Source of the DNA: Monocercomonoides exilis
Lineage: Eukaryota > Preaxostyla > Oxymonadida > Polymastigidae
Reading direction: 5' to 3'
Length of the DNA stretch: 64,000 nucleotides
Assembly: GCA_001643675.2 (NCBI GenBank)
Contig: LSRY02000001.1
Location: forward strand, 2,284,501 to 2,348,500
The translations under genes and the position numbers were made by a program. Numbering within the stretch: position 1 is the stretch's first letter; each line of letters starts with the position of its first letter. Of the stretch, positions 57,294 to 64,000 are shown one piece after another. The notes beneath the pieces are model-generated. The model made no database searches and was not told where the DNA came from. It worked only from the letters and a program-made list of their open reading frames with translations.

Positions 57294-58450
57294 TTGGAGA
57301 GCAGAAGAGGAACAGCGAAAAGAGAAAGAGGAAGCAAAAGAAGAAGAAGAAGAAGAAAGAAGGATAAAAAGTTGACTGAGGAGAAGATGATGAATAAAAA
57401 GGAAAAGCATGAAAAGGTGAAGCAGGAGATGGAGAAGAAGTGTTTGGAGTCTCACATGAAGCTGCCAGAGATCCTGTTAGACGAGCGGATTTTGAAGCTG
57501 ATGAACGAGCTGAAGGAGCAGCTGAAGGAGAAGGAATAGATCATCCGGATGTGAAAGAGAAAGATTCTGGAGATGAGCGAGAAGAACAATGCAGAGACAA
57601 AGGAGCTGCAGGAGCAGATTGTGGCGATGAAGAAGAAGACGGAGCTTATGAATTTTTTGACTGAGAAAGAGTAAAAAAAATCAACATAAAGAAGTGCGGA
57701 GTGGTGAGTGGGGACAGCAATGTTTCGAAGAGCGTGCCAAGTGTGCTATTCGCGATGGATTTCAGTTGAACTCTGTGAGGTGGCTGGTAGGTTCCATCTT
57801 CGGTTTCGTTGATTCTGCCATCGGAGCTGTTTGAAGAGGACCGAGAAAATTCGCAGCGAGCTTCGAATATAACAGCACTGCAATTCTTTTTCCAGACACG
57901 AATGGGAAAAGGGTTGTTATGAAAGTGAGGAACGAAGTGAGCATTGTGGGATAAGCAAATAGAGTCCATGGAGAGAGAGTTGGTTGTGATGGAGCATTAA
58001 ATAAGAATGATCTCTGAGTTGCAAAGGCTGGTGGTCAGGAGAGAGGTTAATGGAGTTTGTTCTTCGGATGCTGTTCTTATTTATGGCAGTTGTCTGTTCA
58101 GATTGAAGATGCTGATGATGATGCTGAAGACAGGGTGAAAAACTTTGTGTGAATGTGGAAGATGTTGATGATCCTGGGTGAAAAAAAGAGATTAGATCAG
58201 AACAGAACTGGGAGAGAAGCAGTCTGGAGTGGGAAGGGGACTGAGGTGTTGAGGAAAGGATTTGGGGATTTTGTGCACATGTGGCTGAAGGAGAAGAAAG
58301 CAGTACAGAAGAAGAGTTAAGCTGTGAAGAAGGCGTTTATCTACATGGAGGTGCTGCTGTGGGACTGTCAACAAGTGATGAAGTCAAATGAGACGGTGGT
58401 GTGCAGAGGGTTTGGAAAAAGAAGGCGATGCATTGTTTTTGTTTCTTTAT
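57294..58450 (+). pseudogene. Second, shorter coiled-coil remnant related to 17640-20930
   Basis: Plus strand. An Arg/Lys/Glu-rich start is followed by MNKKEKHEKVKQEMEKKC (about 57390), matching NKKEKHEKVKQEIKKK of the larger remnant, then KLPEILLDERILKLMNELKE and, past TAG (57537) and TGA, KILEMSEKNNAETKELQEQI. Near 57800 the bases for a FVDSA-like segment and, after 57895, an N-G-K-x-V-V-x-K-V segment again match the first copy. Stops of all three kinds and frameshifts are present. Function unknown; coiled coil is visible. From about 58080 only weak relics remain. Confidence 0.55.
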
Positions 58451-60178
58451 CTAGCTCTTCTTCAGGACTTCAAAAAAAAAAGCAGGTTTTGAGTTAGAAA
58501 AGAGATGAAGATTAAAAATATGCTCCAATCCTTTTTAGAAAGCATTGAATACGACAGACGCCTTGATTTTCTTGATCACATTTTCAAAAGTGTTTTCATC
58601 TTATTCTTTGCCTTCTCTTTTCCTTTTTCTTCCTTTTTCTCTCTCTCTTTTTCTTCGTTTCAATTTGCTCATCTTCAAACATCTCTCAAAATTCTATCTT
58701 CAAATTTCTCTTCTTCATCCTTTTCAACCAATTTTCTCTTTCATAATTTTTACAAATAAATATCTCCTTTTTCTTATCTCATTCGATTTCATTCAAATAA
58801 TTTTTTGAATGAAATTAACGTTTCACGAATCTTGAGAATGAATTTTCTTTTTCAAAAAATTAACCAACGAAAAAATGAAAAATAGAAGAAGGTGAAGAAG
58901 AGGAAGCAGAAGAAGCAGAAGAAGGAAAAGAAGAAGAAGATGATGATGATTATGAACGCACAGAAGAATATTTCCATTTCAATTCATCAAAAGCGAGCTG
59001 TGATGCTGAAGTTCCAAGGCTTCTGTCTGTTCTTTCTGAAAATATCGCAAATGTGTAAAATAGGAAACAACTGAAGCATGTTTGACTTGTTTTGGAAATC
59101 TTTCAAAAGCAGAGACTGAAACAGAGTTGGTGATATTCATTTCACGTTTCTCAACTTCATGAGAAGGCGCAACAATGCTTAGCTGTTAAAAACTCTGCAA
59201 AACACAAGTTCGCATTTCAATTAAATAACCAAAATATCCATCAAGAAATGTTGTTCTCCAGCTCCATTGCTAATCGTTGAATTCTTGCCTTTTTTCGTTA
59301 CAAATATCCTTCCTTTGATATTGCCAGCCACTTTCCTTTCCAAAAAAATATCCCAAACTGCTCCACTGCCTTATGCTCCAAAATGCTACATAGTTTTGTG
59401 CAGATTTTGTCCTTCACAGAATACCATCCTCTTTTATCTTCATTCAACAAAACATCAGTTGAATTTGTTTTCACCTCTTGCTCAAAATAATATTTTATAA
59501 AAATCATGTATCTTCCGTAACTTCATTTATATCCTAATTGCTATACAATAATCTGCTCTGTTCTCATCGAATTGCTCTACAAAGCGGGGATTGGTCATTT
59601 CAACAATAACTCACATTCCTGAACTTTGGAGAGGATACTGATGAAAATATCTTCATAATCAATACAATAATAAAAATTACGCACATTATGTCTTTTTGCG
59701 TTATTGATGAAATTGTTGCATTCCCCTTGGCCATCCAATTACCAAAAATCATCAGATTGAATTTCAAAAATGTTGAGTCACCATCATTGTCCGTTTTTTC
59801 CACGGGAAATTATGTTTGCAATTCTGCAGGATAAACTCATTCATCGACACTCATTTTGCTGATTGATATTCCAGTTCAAACATAACCATTTGATCATTGA
59901 ATCCATAACAACAAGCCGAATAAAATAGATCATTTTTTTTCTTAACAATCACTTTCCAAAAGTGCAAAGACGATAAAGAATGGTGTGAAAACGACATTAT
60001 TAATGACTGTCTTTGAAAATAAATTATCATCGATGTCATCTTTCCAAACAAATACGAATTCAATGTGAATGATAAAAATTTTACTGATTTGTGAATAAAA
60101 TGTTCTTGTAAAAATGCAGGAGACAAATAACGCAAAAAAGTTCACTGGTGTGCATTCGTTGTTGCATTAGAATTCCTG
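58451..60178. other. Intergenic with one acidic open frame
   Basis: An ATG-less plus-strand frame (about 58879-59059) encodes Glu/Asp repeats followed by ERTEEYFHFNSSKASCDAEV and RLLSVLSENIANV before TAA. It looks protein-like and could be an exon. Other frames here are unsupported. Confidence 0.3.
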
Positions 60179-61506
60179 GTGATTGTGGTTCTTTCCTTTT
60201 TTATTGAAGTATTATTTTCGGAGCTTGAAGATTGCAATGAAGATGAACAGAAAGCGAAAATTGAAAAAATGAATGAAGCAATGGAAGAGATGGACGAAAA
60301 AGAATTCAAATATGTTTTTACGATGGGAAGGTTCGATGAAACGGACGAAATGATTAAAGAAAAGAAACTTTTCATGGAAAATGCAATTCTATTACTGAAG
60401 CATGTTGGGTATTTCAGAGAGCTGAAAATAATTTACTTAGAATCTTTTGATTATTCGTTATTGAGCGAAAGGATGAAAGAGATGATAATTGATGAAAATG
60501 AGAAGAAAGAAGAAATGAACGAAAAAATTTTTACAGATCTCTGTGAATGTTATGCTTTGCTGGGAGAAGATGACATTTTTGGTGAAGTTCTTTCAACCGT
60601 TGTGCCTTGCATTCTGAAGGTAGCGCTGAACAAAGAGGAAAGCGAGGAGACTCGAAAAGAAGTGGAAGTGGCATTGCTTGCATTGAGCAATGTTCGTGCT
60701 TCTGTATGAGTACTTCTTTTTCATTTTTGATATTTTTGAATTTCATTATCATTTTTTATTAGTTATTTGAAAAAGAACTTTACCTCAATGAAATCAAAGA
60801 GGTTATCCAACATCACCAGGAATATCACAATCTGACGCGACTTGCCTATCAATCGGCTTGGATGTTTTTGGTTTACAGACTTTGGGATGACAATAGCTTG
60901 GAAGAAGTGATTGTGAATGAATTGCATTTTGTCAGAGAGGCAACAAAAGAATTAAAAGAGCTGACAAAGTGTGTGAATTGGAAGAGAGAGAAAGAGGAAG
61001 AAGATGGAAAAGTAGAAAGGAAAGAAGAAGTTGTTTTATTGAGATGGCTACAAATATTGAAGAATTATTTTTGTTACTGCGAATTGCGGAATGAAGAATT
61101 TTCTGAGCTTTTGGGCTGTATTGTTCGGGTGTATCTGGCAGCAAAGGAGAATCACAGAGATGTGAGCAAGGAATGCATTTTGTTTGCAAGAACAGCAGAG
61201 GCAAATGGAAATGTGAAAATTGACGGCATTTCGAGTGTCGGAACTGTTGATGCATTTTTGTGGGAACTTCATTGGAAGACATTAAATAACGAAAATGTGT
61301 ATAATGTTTTGGAATATTTAAAAACTATTTCAGCTCGTTTGAGAGAAAAGAAGGGGGAGGATGAAATGGAAGAAGCGAAAAGAAAGGCAATAAAAATGGA
61401 GATATTTGAAAAGATGGAAGAAGAAGGGTACGAAGATATGATCACAAGTCTTCATGAAGCATTTCGTTTCTTTATTGAAGAAAATATTGTATTTATTTAT
61501 CATTGA
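60179..61506 (+). CDS. Conserved helical protein of an oxymonad-type family, two exons
   Basis: Exon (open from before 60179) to 60703, intron 60704-60762 (59 nt, GTATGA...TTATTAG), then exon 60763-61506 ending TGA. Splicing joins NVRAS to LFEKELYLNEIKEV in phase 0, exactly where the 40-kb relative has its intron. Conserved blocks are FSELEDCNEDEQKAKIEKM, ILLLKHVGYFREL, TDLCECYALL, EVEVALLALSNV, NLTRLAYQSAW, ELHFVREATKELKEL, VLLRWLQILKNYF and KMEEEGYEDMITSLHEAF. About 420 residues, helical, no signal peptide or membrane segment. The 5' end is uncertain: 60179 is GTG, the first in-frame ATG is 60269, yet the family's conserved region starts before it, so an upstream first exon is likely. Function unknown. 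Confidence 0.78.
60704..60762 (+). other. Intron, 59 nt
   Basis: GTATGA donor and TTATTAG acceptor in an AT-rich, T-rich interval; removal keeps the frame and rebuilds the alignment with the relative at 40002-41274. Confidence 0.8.
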
Positions 61507-62701
61507 ATGTATTTGGTTTTGATGTGAATGCTTGAGAAAAGGAGATTCATTTCATTTTGTCGCTCAAAAATTTTCAATTTTTGTTTTTTTAAAAATCGTT
61601 TCACAAAATCGAAAACATGCAATTATTTGAAGATCTTTTCAGAGTTGTTTTTTTATATTTTCCTTCTTCGAAATGGAATGAAGCAAAATAAAATTAAAAA
61701 AAAAAAATAAAGAGAGAGAGAAAGAGAAAGAGAGAGAGAGAAAGAAAGAAAGGTCAAAATTCAAATGAAGAATGAATTTGATTGCGTAATTCAAAGTGAA
61801 AATGGCAGCTTTGCAGCAAAGCTTCTCTGTTGTCCATCTTCTGAATCTGCAAGCTGGCACAAACATCAAAAACAGTCATATTTTATTTTCCTGTTGAAAT
61901 GTTCATCTTTATTTGGCATCTTTAGAACTGAACTGCATTTTGCCTCTCTGATTGATAATATAGCTTATCTATTTATCTGATTCATTGAATTGTTTGATGC
62001 GTTTGTCCTTTCCCTCCGAACTACAGCACAGAAAATCCAATGGCTTTCATCTTTGCTCAGAAACTTGAATATAAATCGATTCAGACTTCACAGATGCACA
62101 TTAGAATTGCTAATGCTAACACTGAGGATAAAAAGTTCAAAATTACAAATTGGCTTCAATAGCCCAGCTGAATTGCTAAATTCTTTGTATAAAGCAAATT
62201 ATTTCATTTGAAAAATTGGCTTCTAGTGGATGCAAAATCACCTCTTTAAGCAAAATGACTAAATCAAATAAATATGTCTTTTCAGATGCCGAGAAAAATT
62301 GATAACAACTGAATGAAGATGGGGAAAATGATAATTTTCATGCATTTTCTTCAGGAATCGTTTGTTTGAATTTGAATAGAAAACGAATCATGTTACATTC
62401 ACAAAATGATTTAAGTGGCAACCTTTGAAAACGCAATGCTGATAAATAAAATACAAAAAACGTAGAGCAAATAGGAATTTGCAATAAATTCCAGCCTTGA
62501 AAACATTGTATTTTACAAAATAAATTAATATTTAATCATTATCTCAAATTATTTATTATGGTTGAATAATATCAGATGATTTTGCAAATGAAAATCGCAA
62601 AACTGTCATGGTGTAACTATAACAAACACATAAGTTCGATATCAAGAATACGATCTTCAGCCATAATATTGTCACTAAATAATTGAAGAGGTTGAAATTT
62701 C
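61507..62701. other. Intergenic
   Basis: Contains a short A/G microsatellite at about 61705-61752 and otherwise AT-rich sequence. No gene is supported. The promoter of the 62702 gene should lie here. Confidence 0.45.
61705..61752. repeat. Purine microsatellite (GA/GAAA)n
   Basis: A/G-only run of AAAGAGAGAGAGAAAGAG-type units. Confidence 0.8.
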
Positions 62702-64000
62702 ATGTTAAAATCAAGAGTGAATATTGTTTTAGTTATTTTTTGCGTATTGTTTCTAACATAAGAAGCACAAACAATTACTTCTATTAATAATGTTAAAAAT
62801 GGAGTAGACAGAGCATCAGCAAATGAAACAAAAGAAAATTTGTTGAAGCATGTTACTATTTATGTGGGTCAAAGTGGCACCTCAGATGCAAATGGGGAAA
62901 CATTTGAAACACCAGTGAATACTCTGGGAAAAGCAAACACTTTACTTACAGGCGATCCAGCGGAAGGGGGATATCACATTAAAGTTATTTCAACTGGCGA
63001 ACTTTCCGCAAGCGAAGCTGTAGCATTTGACAAAGAAAAGGGAGTCACCGTTGTGGGAGTCGCAAAACAGGAAAATGATGACGGAACCGAAATCGAAACC
63101 GAAGCAAAGGCAACAATCGTTTGCTCTATTGGAGATACCGTTGTTCTTTTTACTTGCACGCAAACAGTGGAATTCAGGGAGATCTCCTTTAAATTTGGAA
63201 CACTTATTGGAACGAATTCATTGATTTGCGCAACAACTGGTTCAACTTCGCTGAGATTAATTAGCTGCGATTTTGTGCGACCGACTCCACAGACACCCGG
63301 AGGAAATGGCGAAGGAGACGAATCACAACCGCTAGGAACCACTCTTGTGAAAGTGGAAGCAGGCACATTGACGATGGAAACAGTTATAGGCACAGCCACC
63401 GAGAATCCAATTTCGTTTTCAACATCGCCATTTTTGATTACTGGAGTGACAAAGGTTTCTTTGAAAGATTTGCAATTGTCAGAGATTACATCAAAAACAG
63501 GTCCTTTGATGAAAATTGCATCAGAATCAGCAGTTAAAATGGAAGTGTCACTTGATGGATGCTCATTTACAAAATGTGCATCAGAAGAAGCATCAGCAGA
63601 TACAGCAACAAGTGGAGCACTTTATGTTGAAAGCGAACACGCTGGAAGTTCATTTACTATTGGAGATACAGCAACAACAACATTCACTTCATGCGCTTGT
63701 GCCTATGGGAAGTCTGGTGGGATATATCTGAAAATGACAGGAATTATAGAAGCTAATAAATTGGCATGGCCAGACACAGAAAGCAATTTGGTGTTTAGTG
63801 GATGCACAGCTGGATCAAAAAGTACAGGATTATATCTTGATGTGCCTGTTAATCTTCATGAAGAAATAGCAGTCTCGATGAAGTGTGGTTTTGCTTCAAG
63901 CTATATAAGAGGAACAAATGATTGGTATGTTGCAGCGAAAGGACCCGATGGATGTGATGTTGATTTTACAGCCACATATTTCGATCCAGAACAACCACCA
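62702..64000 (+). CDS. Beta-helix surface protein, 5' part, with in-frame TAA in signal peptide
   Basis: From ATG 62702 the frame stays open to the window end except for one TAA at 62759-62761. Residues 1-19 form a hydrophobic signal peptide (MLKSRVNIVLVIFCVLFLT), then TAA, then EAQTITSINNVKN. The mature part begins VTIYVGQSGTSDANGE, the same kind of module start as in the 43018 gene, and continues with beta-helix turns such as CSFTKCASEEASADTATSGA and FSGCTAGSKSTGLYLDV. It is Thr/Ser/Gly-rich and presumably cell-surface. The coding quality beyond the stop is excellent (413 codons without another stop), so the stop is either a recent nonsense change, a sequencing error, or bypassed by an unrecognised splice. 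Confidence 0.8.

Noticed and set aside
1-64000. tRNA, rRNA or CRISPR loci
   Set aside because: Looked for by eye and none recognised; a covariance-model scan would be needed to exclude tRNAs.

Overview
The window is AT-rich eukaryotic nuclear DNA with coding islands of higher GC, short introns and many transposon remnants. The intact long gene (43018-50802) reads through about 2,600 codons in the standard code, ends in TGA, and encodes a secreted beta-helix ectodomain, one membrane span and a degenerate kinase-like tail. That architecture, the paralogous pair at 40.0-41.3 and 60.2-61.5 kb, and the transposon types recall families I associate with oxymonads, especially Monocercomonoides. This assignment is from memory of the families, not from a search. 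No rRNA, tRNA, CRISPR array or operon was seen.

Layout. 0-17 kb: transposon graveyard on the minus strand. It holds two pogo-like transposase remnants (1-974, 8818-9862), an unassigned DDE transposase split by a MITE (2625-4325), a reverse transcriptase/RNase H remnant (5916-7204), a USP-like deubiquitinase fragment (11885-12526), and several MITEs and inverted repeats. 17.6-24.8 kb: a GC-richer decayed coiled-coil gene whose in-frame stops are mostly TAG, a purine microsatellite, and a 5'- and 3'-truncated beta-helix/receptor pseudogene. 26-39 kb: a MITE nest with a decayed DIRS-type tyrosine-recombinase retroelement (27.95-30.88 kb), a Merlin-like transposase remnant, a pair of 1.1-kb inverted arms, and a 2.0-kb near-perfect palindrome with a MITE at its centre. 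40-51 kb: a decayed member of an oxymonad-type gene family, then the large receptor-like gene. 52-57 kb: a second Merlin-like remnant and a nested MITE. 57-64 kb: a second coiled-coil remnant, an apparently intact paralogue of the 40-kb gene with one intron, and the start of another beta-helix surface gene with an in-frame TAA in its signal peptide.

Five MITE families are named here A to E. A, B and C end GGG...CCC and are flanked by 4-bp AT-rich target duplications (ATAT, AAAT, ATGT, ATTT). D has perfect 8-bp duplications. E has TGTC...GACA ends and TA duplications. Several insertions are dated by nesting: B sits inside D, C sits inside a transposase gene, and A-B-A forms the centre of the large palindrome. 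The functional genes are probably surface or signalling proteins of a free-standing eukaryotic cell; they do not form an evident pathway.
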